This document shows, piece by piece, positions 50,301 through 53,916 of a stretch of DNA of 64,000 bases. The notes under the pieces were generated by a model that was not told the DNA's origin, did no database searches, and saw only the letters and a program-made list of their open reading frames with translations. This stretch comes from Branchiostoma floridae (lineage: Eukaryota; Chordata; Leptocardii; Amphioxiformes; Branchiostomatidae): positions 17,153,924-17,217,923 of the forward strand of contig NC_049995.1 of assembly GCF_000003815.2 (NCBI RefSeq), written 5' to 3'. Numbering within the stretch: position 1 is the first letter of the stretch; each line of letters starts with the position of its first letter. A program made the position numbers and the translations under genes.

Positions 50301-51151
50301 CGGAAGGACGAAGCGATGGCCAGATTTATACGGAAGGAAGTCCCCTTAGAGTAAGTCAACATCTTCGTTTTCTGTGTTTTCTTAAACAGAAATTAGCTTC
50401 CCCCTCAGTTCGTCCATATTCCAATCCAGCCTTTGAAGAATGATCGTTCTAAGCTGCATGGAGTAATCATTTATACATCCTCTCCATCCTTACGTCAGGC
50501 AGTTTGATACAGTTTACAATTTGCCATCAAGTTTATACGTGTTATATGTTGCTTTTGTATTGCAGATCTATTATATTAGTGTCCGTAAAGGATGAATCCA
50601 GCAGGCGAGCCAACCATTGTCTACAGGCACTCAGGGAGATAGGAGCAAAAGAACCGGTCAAAACGGGATTTAGAGGTGACTTTTTTGTTTTCCGCGTATG
50701 TAGTCAGTCTAAGAAGACTAGGACCTATACTGCAGATATACAAACAGATTTCTACGTAAGTAATCTTGTTTTTTATATAAATATGGCTGCCTTGGTATCG
50801 TCTGGAAAGAAGCTACATCAAAACAGTTGTCATAATCAAATATGGTGGTTTTGAATAACTAGGAAAGCCATCAAACCATTAAAGTACCTGCCATAACCAA
50901 CAATGGTATTTTGTATCGTCCTGGGTAACTAAAAACACTGGTCATGACAAAATATGGTGACTTTGTATCTTCCAGGAAAACAGCATGAAAACACTTGTCA
51001 TAACCAAATATGGTATTCTTTTCATTTTCCAGGAAGCTTTGCCATGATTGGCTACAAAGGCCTGACCCAGCCGTCATGGATCCAACAGATCAACCTCCCA
51101 CCGAAGAAGGGACCAGCCGAGATCCGGACCCTCATCCCCCTCCTCAAGTAG
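9434..51151 (+). CDS. CEMIP: CEMIP/TMEM2-family secreted hyaluronidase-like protein, 24 exons, complete
   Basis: Coding exons: 9434-9509, 22950-23087, 31953-32499, 36091-36161, 36276-36371, 36861-37052, 37501-37670, 39178-39387, 39813-40015, 41266-41335, 41697-41825, 43303-43388, 43801-43932, 44387-44422, 45462-45617, 46157-46331, 46960-47175, 47659-47867, 48331-48510, 48977-49199, 49639-49737, 50193-50350, 50566-50675, 51033-51151. All introns are GT-AG and phases agree; 3801 bases give 1266 residues. Order: signal peptide (1-20), G8 domain (about 28-158), GG domain (about 160-310), beta-helix with PbH1-type repeats (about 320-900), C-terminal GG domain (about 1100-1250). Family members (CEMIP, TMEM2/CEMIP2) bind and cut extracellular hyaluronan. 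A cleavable signal and no membrane anchor favour the CEMIP type. Arg175, Asp183 and Asp196 keep the spacing of TMEM2 R265/D273/D286, which I recall as needed for hyaluronidase activity. About 90 residues present in human CEMIP between exons 5 and 6 are absent. Confidence 0.93.
10074..10225. repeat. Direct repeat flanking exon 1, downstream copy
   Basis: Second copy of the 9012-9150 block, with an added run of TTTGAC repeats (10120-10147). Confidence 0.75.
10275..10400. repeat. Two-copy tandem repeat of about 70 bases
   Basis: GAGACTTGGTTTAAGCTATC followed by ATTTTTCAAG recurs once as GAGACTAGGTTTAAGCTATC / ATTCTTCAAG. Confidence 0.7.
10490..11165. repeat. Degenerate tandem array, about 170-190 base units
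   Basis: TGCAGACGACAGGAAGAYGT, TTGAGATAAAATTCCTGTGA and TTTTTCACAAACATTGC recur in order four to five times (near 10500, 10640, 10830, 11000 and 11140). Confidence 0.7.
11388..11545 (+). repeat. tRNA-derived SINE family 1, copy 1
   Basis: A-box-like TGGCCAACTGGTTAGAG (11393-11409) and B-box GTTCAATTCC (11440-11449), as in an RNA polymerase III promoter. The body GGCCGAGTCATA...CATACCAAATACTTAAAA, then GTACATGCTGCTTTCT, is shared with copies near 15998 and 44069. Confidence 0.85.
12260..12625. repeat. Minisatellite, 46-base unit, about eight copies
   Basis: TAGGCCCTGGAAACAGTCTG / GYATCCARGCTAGGAGYTGG / CCTGTG repeats with a 46-base period (unit starts 12271, 12317, 12363, 12409 and on), with substitutions in later units. 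Confidence 0.88.
12786..12965. mobile_element. MITE family A, copy 3
   Basis: Ends TTCTCTCCAAGCAGAGGTTA and CTAACCTCTGCCTGCATGGAGAGTA in inverted orientation, with inner arms containing TTTTTATCGAGCTTTC and its complement. Flanks are ACATTCAC (12778-12785) and GCATTCAC (12966-12973), an imperfect target duplication. Confidence 0.85.
13412..13531. mobile_element. Degraded copy of MITE family C (TTCGCGG ends)
   Basis: Starts TACTGCAAAAGCGAAAATGT / TCGCG and ends TTTACAGTA, resembling the elements at 34115 and 55277 but with a diverged middle. Confidence 0.4.
13908..14004. mobile_element. MITE family A, copy 4 (short)
   Basis: A 97-base version: ATCTCCTAGCAGAGGTTAGG at one end and GCCTAAACTCTGCTTGGAGAG at the other. 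Perfect 9-base direct repeats TTGCCCCAT at 13899-13907 and 14005-14013. Confidence 0.88.
14456..14568. repeat. (GT)n microsatellite followed by a G run
   Basis: About 100 bases of mostly GT dinucleotides with a few interruptions, then about 11 G. Confidence 0.95.
14690..14796. repeat. (TTCTA)n microsatellite
   Basis: About 20 units of the pentamer TTCTA (ATTCT in another phase), nearly perfect at the right side. Confidence 0.95.
15528..15600. repeat. Dispersed repeat shared with 33420-33485
   Basis: TGGAGGTCCCGTGTTCGGGA and GAGCACGTTAAAGATCC match the tail region of the SINE near 33420-33664 in opposite orientation, so this is probably an old SINE tail. Confidence 0.5.
15690..15815. repeat. 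Two-copy tandem repeat, about 80 bases
   Basis: GTCGTACTGAGGCCACCTGA / GTGGCGCCGAATGGCAGCTC / GCTCCAGAC occurs twice. Related words in reverse orientation occur at 55020-55215. Confidence 0.75.
15998..16237 (+). repeat. tRNA-derived SINE family 1, copy 2
   Basis: A-box TGGCCGAGTGGGTAGAG (16001-16017) and B-box GTTCGATCC (16032-16040). The body has ACACTGCACCACTACCAGTG / GACTAGCCCC and ends GAGATGGGCGCCGTCC. It matches copy 3 (44069-44295) along its length. Confidence 0.9.
16627..16760. mobile_element. GC-rich foldback element
   Basis: AATACAACACGGTGTATTCC at 16627-16646 is exactly inverted at 16741-16760. Inner arms (CCGACCGCGGGTCGGATCGC / CC against GGGTGATCCGACCCGCGGG) also pair, so nearly all 134 bases can form one hairpin. 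Shorter palindromes (ACACGGTGT, CCGCGG) are nested. Probably a non-autonomous DNA transposon; no clear target duplication was seen. Confidence 0.8.
17594..17627. repeat. (CGAA)n microsatellite
   Basis: About eight units of CGAA, with CA-rich sequence on the left. Confidence 0.95.
18870..19057 (+). mobile_element. Possible LINE 3' tail
   Basis: Ends GTTGTCGTGCAATAAAGTTT then TTCTTCTTCTTC. The GTGCAATAAAGTT word followed by a short-unit tail recurs at 60173-60190, as expected for 5'-truncated non-LTR elements of one family. No coding part remains. Confidence 0.4.
21640..21850. repeat. Minisatellite, 14-16 base unit
   Basis: Repeats of TATCTAAACTCTAAGA with variants (TATCTTAACTATAAAA), about 12 units. 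Confidence 0.9.
22562..22708. mobile_element. Long-armed palindromic element with hammerhead-like core
   Basis: Arms of about 41 bases: TACGCCAAAAAAATAGTTAC / TCAAGCAACTGGATATGGTTTT is inverted at the right end with one length change in the A run. On the minus strand the core reads GTCAG TGA AGGATAG TGGATT CTATCC GAAAC GTC TGAC. This has a stem-loop (GGATAG/CTATCC) followed by GAAAC and GTC, the order of a type I hammerhead, but the CUGANGA box is incomplete. Confidence 0.75.
22950..23087 (+). CDS. CEMIP: CEMIP-like exon 2: start of the G8 domain
   Basis: Encodes CPDVDPALVRWNPGHDP and later IGQGQVYLLESSATFYSLEV. The WNPGHD motif and the VYLL...ATFYSLEV strand match the start of the mature CEMIP/TMEM2 region. 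Acceptor TTGACCCCAG, donor GTAAGA; phases 1 and 1. Confidence 0.95.
24463..24524. repeat. (CT)n microsatellite
   Basis: About 30 CT units with one interruption; pyrimidine-rich sequence extends about 80 bases to the left. Confidence 0.95.
24785..25080. repeat. Purine-rich (GAAA-type) low-complexity tract
   Basis: About 300 bases almost entirely A and G, with GAAAGAAAGGAAGAAAG-type words and a short (GAAT)n run (24929-24948). Confidence 0.85.
26065..26080. repeat. Poly-C run
   Basis: Sixteen or so consecutive C. Homopolymer length is unreliable in assemblies. Confidence 0.9.
26118..26790. repeat. Three-copy tandem repeat with an embedded (GA)n
   Basis: The block CAGGTGGTTCTSATTTAAGK / CTAATGGTTT...AATTGGGAACATTGCGTGAG recurs near 26118, 26371 and 26720. 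A (GA)n run of about 65 bases (26234-26300) lies in the first unit. Confidence 0.75.
28150..28215 (-). other. Possible hammerhead-like remnant
   Basis: The minus strand contains GCGAAGACAGCAGATGGTTA / TCGAAACGTCGACTGC. The GAAGA...CGAAACGTC arrangement resembles minimal hammerhead motifs known in Penelope-like retroelements, but the CUGANGA box is imperfect and stem II is weak. Confidence 0.3.
28560..29930. repeat. Degenerate tandem array, units of about 200-500 bases
   Basis: AGAGATGCTGAGCAGACCGT / GTTCTCTCGCAGAATGGGTT / CGACATTTTTCCTGTCTTTG recurs near 28585, 28775, 29085, 29285 and 29750. Between copies, AGTCAGCGTTTTCAAACTGT is repeated many times. A LINE tail interrupts it at 29470-29614. 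Confidence 0.85.
29470..29614 (+). mobile_element. 5'-truncated LINE 3' end with 14-base target duplication
   Basis: Contains GGGCTCCCTTGGAAATCAGT then AACTGAAGGGACTACCCTA and an (AATA)n tail, a form of 3' end I associate with non-LTR elements. Flanked by perfect 14-base direct repeats TGTCTTTGTCGATT at 29456-29469 and 29615-29628. The tandem array unit is restored by removing it. Confidence 0.85.
30395..31345. repeat. Tandem array with GGTCAGCGTTTGACAG core
   Basis: About ten copies of YTGGTCAGCGTTTGACAGYS / YTAAAGTAGTCA with spacers of 53-115 bases that include GTTATCAGTGATACATCGCA and GGAGGGGTTACRRTGG. Confidence 0.88.
31953..32499 (+). CDS. CEMIP: CEMIP-like exon 3: rest of G8 and most of the first GG domain
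   Basis: At 547 bases, the largest exon. G8 residues include RTRSILVQDGGELHIGSETC and the glycine-rich strands after it. The GG part has GVGHRGINLRVLDELTG, WYDTY and MAVRDEGSKSLG. Arg175, Asp183 and Asp196 lie 8 and 13 residues apart, as in TMEM2 R265/D273/D286. The chosen donor (CAG|GTTGGT) keeps phase with exon 4; reading on gives an unrelated tail. Confidence 0.94.
32522..32691. mobile_element. Foldback MITE just after the exon 3 donor
   Basis: CAATGGACCGATCC at the left is inverted as GGATCCGTCCATTG at the right. Inner arms GGTTCTATTTCGAACACCTT / CGTCAAAAA pair with TTTTTGACGGACGTGTTCGA / AATAGAA. About 170 bases, starting about 22 bases inside intron 3. The exon frame reads into it, which gives a false extension of the exon. 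Confidence 0.82.
33420..33664 (-). repeat. tRNA-derived SINE, family 2, minus strand
   Basis: The head on the minus strand begins GTAGCGCAGCGGCAGCGTG (A-box-like) and has the B-box GGTTCGAATCC at 33609-33619. The body has CTTGGGAAAGCCACTTCAAA and CCTCACTTTACTCAGGTG as in other family-2 copies, then GGAGGTCCCGTGTCTGGGGA / GAGCC. A free-standing tRNA gene is less likely because the SINE body follows. Confidence 0.75.
34115..34285. mobile_element. MITE family C, copy 1 (TA-flanked, TTCGCGG ends)
   Basis: TACTGTAAATACAGAAATGT / TCGCGGTGG at the left and CCGCGAACTTAAATGCATTT / ACAGTA at the right. Inner CACCGCGAA/TTCGCGGT words repeat in both orientations. TA at each end suggests a TA target duplication. 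Confidence 0.75.
34735..35970. repeat. Imperfect duplication spanning the first assembly gap
   Basis: GTCACTGGAAACATCTTACA...AACTGTGACTGTTATTTCAC / ACATCGGTAGATAGATTTTT at 34732-34800 recurs at 35549-35620, and ATAACACGGCTGGATACCAG / CCTAATG occurs at 35495 and 35878. Palindromic GAGATCGCGATCT and TCTCCTAGGAGA words lie at 35205-35295, just before the gap. Confidence 0.75.
35312..35411. other. Assembly gap (100 N)
   Basis: Exactly 100 N, the usual placeholder for an unknown size. It lies in intron 3 between copies of a duplicated block. Confidence 0.99.
36091..36161 (+). CDS. CEMIP: CEMIP-like exon 4: first GG domain, continued
   Basis: Encodes EPWVFLGVKGNTSAAMEKRL then SYK. PW.FL.VKGN is the closing strand region of the GG domain in CEMIP. 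Acceptor CTGTTTCGCAG, donor GTAATA. Confidence 0.92.
36276..36371 (+). CDS. CEMIP: CEMIP-like exon 5: linker after the first GG domain
   Basis: Encodes AHRTGTAGVSRMFTTPFGAS then FKIEATSSWSK, matching the H.G.A..RVF..F segment of CEMIP. The donor AAAG|GTCTGG is weak but in phase with exon 6. A segment of about 90 residues found here in human CEMIP is missing. Confidence 0.85.
36540..36790. repeat. Pyrimidine-rich (CCTT)n-type tract in intron 5
   Basis: About 250 bases of CTTCC-type low complexity lie between exons 5 and 6, in the only place where a missing exon could have been. No coding remnant is visible. Confidence 0.9.
36861..37052 (+). CDS. CEMIP: CEMIP-like exon 6: entry to the beta-helix
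   Basis: Encodes INLNDDVTSWQPGDRIVLAS then TDYSMEQAEEFELLPCPECS. SWQPGD..V.ASTDYSM.QAEEF..LPC is highly conserved in the CEMIP family. Acceptor AACTTCCAG, donor GTAAGC. Confidence 0.95.
37170..37500. repeat. Diverged duplication in intron 6 reaching the exon 7 acceptor
   Basis: GCACTTTTATCCTGTACTAG|GGAAGC near 37347-37372 resembles the true acceptor GCACTTCTATCCCGCGCTAG|GAAAGC (37481-37506). Upstream, TCTCGCT...GATTTTGCC words also recur. A weaker case of the exon-edge duplication seen at other exons. Confidence 0.5.
37501..37670 (+). CDS. CEMIP: CEMIP-like exon 7: beta-helix
   Basis: Encodes DGVDLRGEVGLLSRNIKIQG and FCQFFDYDTFGGHFK, the RAEVGLLSRNI and DTFGGH motifs of the family. Acceptor CGCGCTAG, donor GTGGGT, phase 0 out. 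Confidence 0.95.
38110..39177. repeat. Exon 8 acceptor-end array: five truncated exon copies plus 30-32 base minisatellite
   Basis: Five partial copies of exon 8, each preceded by a good acceptor (CTTGCAG or CTTACAG), begin at 38239, 38400, 38567, 38728 and 39017; the true exon starts at 39178. Spacings are 161, 167, 161, 289 and 161 bases. A more degraded copy starts near 38130. Each runs about 80-100 bases (GTGCTGGGAGGGTTTAAGAG / YGTGCACCTGTCSGGAGCAG) to TATCCGGTACACTTCCACC, then repeats of GGGGTAACCTATATCCGGTA / CACTTCCACCGT. Reading on from a copy reaches a stop (TGGGGTAAC), so they look like decoys, not usable exons. Confidence 0.93.
39178..39387 (+). CDS. CEMIP: CEMIP-like exon 8: beta-helix core
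   Basis: The only copy that continues into coding sequence: MGQQIMGRYPVHFHLAGDVD then ERGGY and YVRDLSIHHCFSRCVTIHAT. These are PbH1-type strands conserved across the family. Its first 80-100 bases are repeated upstream. Donor GTAAGG, phase 0. Confidence 0.95.
39813..40015 (+). CDS. CEMIP: CEMIP-like exon 9: beta-helix
   Basis: Encodes VQDTVGYDTLGHCFYLEDGI then EERN and GTLLPTDRDGVMCRDIR. GHCF..EDG.EERN and LPSDRD are family motifs. Acceptor CTCCAAG, donor AA|GTAAGG. The last 83 bases are repeated downstream. Confidence 0.94.
40016..40590. repeat. Exon 9 donor-end array: four extra copies, period about 150 bases
   Basis: Copies of CCTACGGACCGGGATGGCGT...GGGAGCGACTGCAAGTAAGG start near 40083, 40233, 40386 and 40539 (the last one shortened), each with the donor GTAAGG. 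In frame the donor reads TGC AAG TAA, so failure to splice stops translation at once. A hAT-like MITE sits at the array end. Confidence 0.93.
40599..41025. mobile_element. hAT-like MITE family B, copy 1
   Basis: 427 bases with ends TAGGGCTGGGTATCGGTAC and GTACCGGTACCCAGCCCTA, flanked by perfect 8-base repeats GTAGTTAC (40591-40598, 41026-41033). Sub-terminal regions are rich in GGACCTG/CAGGTCC words. An 8-base duplication and TAGGGCTG ends fit hAT elements. No transposase frame. Confidence 0.9.
41266..41335 (+). CDS. CEMIP: CEMIP-like exon 10: beta-helix
   Basis: Encodes NAVSTFWISHPNNDLVNNSA then AGSM, matching the NAVSTFW...NPNN.L.N.AAGS block of CEMIP. Acceptor TTACTCCACAG, donor GTAAGG. 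Confidence 0.95.
41697..41825 (+). CDS. CEMIP: CEMIP-like exon 11: beta-helix
   Basis: Encodes DTGIWYIFHEVPTGLSEGLH and TPLGRFYNNRVHSNDR, the GFWFIFHHVPTG and PLG.FYNNRAHSN motifs. Acceptor TTCTTCTTCAG, donor AGG|GTAAGT. Its last 58 bases and donor form the unit of the next array. Confidence 0.95.
41826..42922. repeat. Exon 11 donor-end minisatellite, 71-base unit, about 16 copies before a gap
   Basis: Unit CACCATCTACACACCGCTGG / GCAGGTTCTATAACAACAGG / GTTCACTCCAACGACAGGGT / AAGTCACTAGA: the 3' end of exon 11, its donor and 13 intron bases. Copies recur every 71 bases (one at 76) with few differences, up to the N run at 42923. Read-through meets a stop within the first unit. 71 is not a multiple of three. 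Confidence 0.95.
42923..43022. other. Assembly gap (100 N) inside the minisatellite
   Basis: Exactly 100 N following mid-unit (CACCATCTACACA). The array is probably longer than shown and could not be assembled. Confidence 0.99.
43303..43388 (+). CDS. CEMIP: CEMIP-like exon 12: beta-helix
   Basis: Encodes AGLMLDCGVKTTHPNSQDPR then EYLAMDKG; matches AGMIIDNGVKTT of CEMIP. Acceptor TTTGTCCCTCAG, donor GTGGGC. Confidence 0.93.
43801..43932 (+). CDS. CEMIP: CEMIP-like exon 13: beta-helix
   Basis: Encodes RYAPHEDGDVSKARVPALIE and GLIAYKNHNDGAWVRGGELR then LDKC. YKN...GAW.RGG is a family motif. Donor GTAAGC. Confidence 0.95.
44069..44295 (+). repeat. tRNA-derived SINE family 1, copy 3 (intron 13)
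   Basis: A-box-like TGACCGAGTGGGTAGAG (44071-44087). The B-box region is disrupted. The body matches copy 2 including CACACCACTACCAGTGGACT / AGCCCC and the end GAGATGGGCGCCGCC. Confidence 0.85.
44387..44422 (+). CDS. CEMIP: CEMIP-like exon 14, 36-base micro-exon
   Basis: Encodes only FVDNGKGLTLAK, matching FADNGIGLTLAS of CEMIP. Acceptor CATGTTGCAG, donor GTATGT, phase 2 on both sides, so skipping would keep the frame. Confidence 0.92.
44423..45461. other. Intron 14
   Basis: AT-rich. CTCATGTTAGGCTAAGGTCA / CATTTCC and GGAAATGCTACGTTGACCTT near 45280-45360 form a short inverted pair similar to the element at 59554-59820. No exon. Confidence 0.55.
45462..45617 (+). CDS. CEMIP: CEMIP-like exon 15
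   Basis: Encodes DGTFPSDDGSTQQVWNSVFI then GESANVGT and SWRTLPRG; matches GGTFPYDDGS...SLFVGESGNVGTE. Acceptor TTTATCCCCAG, donor GTTAGG. Confidence 0.95.
46157..46331 (+). CDS. CEMIP: CEMIP-like exon 16
   Basis: Encodes DFPMRGLQIYDGPTRVLNCT and AIGFRLDNTWQGSPKNNLTR; matches NFPIRGIQLYDGP...NCTF and LAFRLNNAWQ. The donor CAT|GTGGGT keeps phase 0 with exon 17. Confidence 0.94.
46366..46570 (+). repeat. (GGGAA)n microsatellite, 41 units, 35 bases after exon 16
   Basis: 205 bases of almost perfect GGGAA on the sense strand, polypurine in the pre-mRNA. It begins 35 bases after the exon 16 donor. Confidence 0.97.
46960..47175 (+). CDS. CEMIP: CEMIP-like exon 17
   Basis: Encodes YYGHPGPWFGSNEKDGDKTS then MFHDLDG and CVEKPDWKGVICSGKYAQ; matches GEPGPWFN...DGDKTSVFHD.DG and PDWRGAICSG.YAQ. 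Acceptor TAATTTTTAG, donor GTAGAA. Confidence 0.95.
47659..47867 (+). CDS. CEMIP: CEMIP-like exon 18
   Basis: Encodes QQYQPVVMLEKGYTIHWDGM then APAEITIHPINFD; near identical to HYQQYQPVVTLQKGYTIHWD..APAE of CEMIP. Acceptor TTTATTACAG, donor GTTGGG. Confidence 0.96.
48198..48256 (+). pseudogene. Decoy copy of the exon 19 start
   Basis: After a CACTGTAG acceptor-like end, AGACGACTTTGTCCGGTTGG repeats the start of exon 19 for about 58 bases, one base shorter inside, and then stops matching. It lies 133 bases upstream of the true exon and duplicates part of the intron too. Confidence 0.88.
48331..48510 (+). CDS. CEMIP: CEMIP-like exon 19
   Basis: Encodes DDFVRLGLCYPPRTQFQIIY and SVGNSYFFDESTG; matches DWIRVGLCYPRGT.F.I and HYYWDEDSG. 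Acceptor TATCCACCACAG, donor GTAAGT. Confidence 0.95.
48825..48887 (+). pseudogene. Decoy copy of the exon 20 start
   Basis: TTTTCCAG then CCTCCTGTTTCTGAAAGTGA / GCGCCCGGTACCATAGAGAT repeats the acceptor and first 60 or so bases of exon 20. The duplicated unit also covers intron bases (AACACGTG...GTGACGTC at 48750 and 48920). Confidence 0.88.
48977..49199 (+). CDS. CEMIP: CEMIP-like exon 20
   Basis: Encodes GLLFLKVSARYHRDGDSYCS then MGCERIII and CTIEAYPKYYTP; matches SGLLFLKL...FCSMKGCERI and C.A.AYPK. Acceptor TTTTTTCCCAG, donor GTTAGT. Confidence 0.95.
49639..49737 (+). CDS. CEMIP: CEMIP-like exon 21: start of the C-terminal GG domain
   Basis: Encodes IPIVFDDRQQYANITIVSSG then FFEVKNGLQTYVE, weakly matching the FAYIEVDGKKY segment. 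Acceptor TTATTCTCCAG, donor GTGAGC, phase 0. Confidence 0.88.
49850..50120 (+). repeat. SINE family 2 remnant in intron 21
   Basis: TGTACCCTTGGGAAAGACCC and CCCCAGGTGGGAATATGGAT match the family-2 body; the head is lost. Confidence 0.55.
50193..50350 (+). CDS. CEMIP: CEMIP-like exon 22: C-terminal GG domain
   Basis: Encodes VNGVKVIGRRGYLVVAVDVT then SGNVTHQRSFDTF. G..V.V.D..G.V.....FDT is the ILEI/PANDER-like (GG) pattern. Acceptor TGTTTTCCAG, donor GTAAGT. Confidence 0.93.
50566..50675 (+). CDS. CEMIP: CEMIP-like exon 23: C-terminal GG domain
   Basis: Encodes SIILVSVKDESSRRANHCLQ then ALREIGAKE, with the I.LV.V.DE and L..LGA strands of GG domains. Acceptor TGTATTGCAG; the donor GGTGAC is modest but in phase. 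Confidence 0.93.
51033..51151 (+). CDS. CEMIP: CEMIP-like exon 24: C-terminus and stop
   Basis: Encodes SFAMIGYKGLTQPSWIQQIN then ends IRTLIPLLK and TAG at 51149-51151. SFA.IG.KG matches F.GFKGS of CEMIP. Acceptor TTCATTTTCCAG. Confidence 0.94.
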
Positions 51152-52800
51152 AGACCTGGGGGCATTTCTTCCATTGCTGCAGAGAAATTCATTATTCGTC
51201 TCGCAGTGCACCCAATCGGCACCCATTCGAGTACCTCCTCAAGCAAGGGCCCTTTTTTACGTCCCTTCCGAAAGAGAAATGCAACTCCAACCAAAAACCA
51301 TGCCAATATTCTAGTAACTAAACAAAACTGTTCTTTTCGGAACTTTTTCTGCCATCTTCACTTTCTGGGGACAATCACGACTTGCCAACCTCATGAAAAT
51401 ATTCACGAAGTGCCAGAATTGCATGTAATGCCAAGACAATGTACGCCTTCAGCTGTTGATTAGTGACAAGTTGAATATTTCTAAGAATTATCAGTAAAAT
51501 TACTAGTATGTAGTATTTGAAAATGACACTACACTACAAAGGATGTTCAAGAATATAGTAAATCGTATACAGTAATATTTATGTTCACAAAGAGCATTTT
51601 CATTAAGTTAATCGTGGCACAGAGAGAAAACAGACAATCGACACATTCCCATTGGTTGCTTGATCACGTGATTCCTTTCCACAATGGTTATCTTCAATTG
51701 ACCAATGAGATGCATGTATATTCGAAATTGGCCAATGGAATCCACGGGTGCATTCGCGGTCGACCAATGAAGATGCATGTATATTCAAACTTAACCAATG
51801 GGATTGATGGTTAGATTTAAGATAGACCAATGGAATCGCTTTTTGCATTCCAGGTAAATTATGATATTATGTAATGACTTGTTTGATGAAGGATTAGGAC
51901 TACTTCAAGACGTTAGAGTAGTCTATGACGTAGTGTTGCTATGCAACGATGCTCTGAAACGCATCATCACTTTTCAATTGCATTGTCTCTTGTAATATGC
52001 TACAAGCGCCTTCTAGCGTGCCTAATGTAAACGGCAAGGTAATGCTTGCCAAAGTTCTATTTATTACAGATTCCAGGTCTTGCAGGTACTCTAAGCAATT
52101 TTCCTGCAAATTTACCAAGGCGTTTAAACTGTACGCAAATTGGGAATGAAAAAAAAAGCAAAACTTTGTAATTATCAAAGTAGTCATTTGGCTGAAGTAA
52201 GTAGATATGTAATGTATAATTAACCCGTCTGCATAGTGCTTGATAAATCTTGATATCACCGTGCATTAGAATGGCTTTTGCTTGTGCATACTGCGAACAA
52301 ATGTAAGTATTATTACAAAAGCACGCCTGAAGATAGATAGAATTATGGAAGATGGATAGAATTTCTGAAGTTGCTTAATTCTGCAAGTACATTCCTTTCT
52401 ATCTATTTTTGTTCGTTAATTTCAGACATCACTTTATGGTATTTTTACGTAGCACTCTGATTTAGTGTTATAATTTAAGACATGTATCTTTAAGAAGAAA
52501 ATAATGTTTAAAAGTAATGTTTCGGCGAATTCCCTATGCCAAATATGTACATGTTCAAATCACCAAATGTTTGAATATTGTCAATGTTTCAAACAAAGTA
52601 GGAATGAGTAACAGTATAGATAATATCATATTTTTCACGTATCATGACGTGTATTGCTTGTCCATAATTTTTAGATCACAAATTGATGCCAAGGTGATTC
52701 TTCGGAAACAACCGTTTCTAGGCTCATTCGTCAAATGGTAAAAAGATGATTGTACATATATTATATGGTATCTATACCAAATATGATGTTGTAAATAAAT
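51152..52800 (+). other. 3' region of the CEMIP-like gene, possible long 3' UTR
   Basis: Candidate polyadenylation signal AATAAA at 52794-52799; no earlier clear AATAAA was seen. The stretch includes the CCAAT cluster. Its right part (from about 52500) is related to 56260-56600, so the terminator region is shared with the RBR duplication. Confidence 0.45.
51645..51845. repeat. Cluster of CCAAT/ATTGG motifs in a short tandem repeat
   Basis: About seven CCAAT boxes in either orientation within 200 bases (CCCATTGG, TTGACCAATGAG, AATTGGCCAATGG, CGACCAATGAAG, TTAACCAATGGG, AGACCAATGG), interleaved with ATGCATGTATATTC. Partly explained by a degenerate repeat of about 50 bases. Confidence 0.7.
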
Positions 52801-52874
52801 AGATACGTGGACACTTTATGTTGTTTTTCATTTTTGCTCTCTTGCCAGATTTGTAGAGACTGGGGGGGGGGGGG

Positions 52875-53065
52875 TAAGAACGGTTAGGGTATTTGGACCG
52901 GAATCCAAAGGTCCTTGGTTTGAATCCTGTCATGCTACCGATTGTGTGCCCTTGGGAAAGACACTTTTGAGAATTTTCCTCGCTCCACCCAAGTGTACAA
53001 ATCGATACCAGACTTCAGTTGGGGAGGTAAAAGGCAACGGAATGAGAGGGACAAACTTTACCATC
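52875..53065 (+). repeat. tRNA-derived SINE family 2, left duplication copy
   Basis: ACGGTTAGGGTATTTGGACC (A-box-like) and GGTTTGAATCC (B-box), then CTTGGGAAAGACAC and CTCCACCCAAGTGTACAAAT. Paralogous to 56620-56816. Confidence 0.75.
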
Positions 53066-53579
53066 ACATAGCTTAGCTTATTGCCCACATAAGGTCTGGT
53101 TTAAATAACTAATAAGGCCACATTGATGTGATTTATGAACCCCTTTGCGAACATTTCGCAGTTCGCGATTGACCATTCACAAATTGCATGATCTCGGAAC
53201 CTAACAGAATGAACGACAAGGGTGCATTCGTGCACATTTGTACAAATTGTTGACACACTATAAACAAGCCAGTTCAAGAATGTTCTCCAACGCGTTTATT
53301 GTTCTTTGTTGTTTTACAGTTCTTAAACTTATAAATCTATTGCACCATCCAGCAAAGTACAAGTTAGCAAAGACATATTAGGTAATGTTTAAAACATACA
53401 CATGTCGGTGTATAGTCCAGAATATAGCTATAGATTCTTCTTCTTCTTGCTTTTTAGTATCGGTGCAAATGTGGGATTAGCTACACTCAGCTGTTTATCA
53501 AAATGCACGAAAAATATATAAATTTCTCGTGTACCTTAAGTAAGGGAATCTATAATGCTGACCCTTTCTTCAGAATTCC

Positions 53580-53916
53580 TCATTTCAAGTACAATTCAAC
53601 GATTCTGTTTCCTGCTAGGACGACTTCATCCTTGCGCACTACGTCGCCCGGTCTCACCTTTTCCATGTAATCTTTCACCGCCTTTTCCTCGAGTTCAAGC
53701 TCGAGGGCTTTTACAGCGTCATAGATGTGCTTCTGCCAGTTTAGACTTTCGGCAACGTCACGGTCAAAGTGGCGTCGTTTATGCACAGGTTTGACTTTGA
53801 TGAGTTTTGTCAACCCATCAGCGCTGCTTCCATACATGTCTTGGCACCAGGAGACGACGTCTGATGAGGTGATGGTAGATTTTGCTGGAGTGTGCTGCAC
53901 GCAGGGTGTACCCTTC
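53580..53916 (-). CDS. Cassette A terminal exon (8A)
   Basis: Begins KGTPCVQHTPAKSTI, ends NRIVELYLK and stop. It differs from 8B mostly in its first 37 codons; the rest is almost identical. Acceptor TTTTATAG. Confidence 0.85.
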
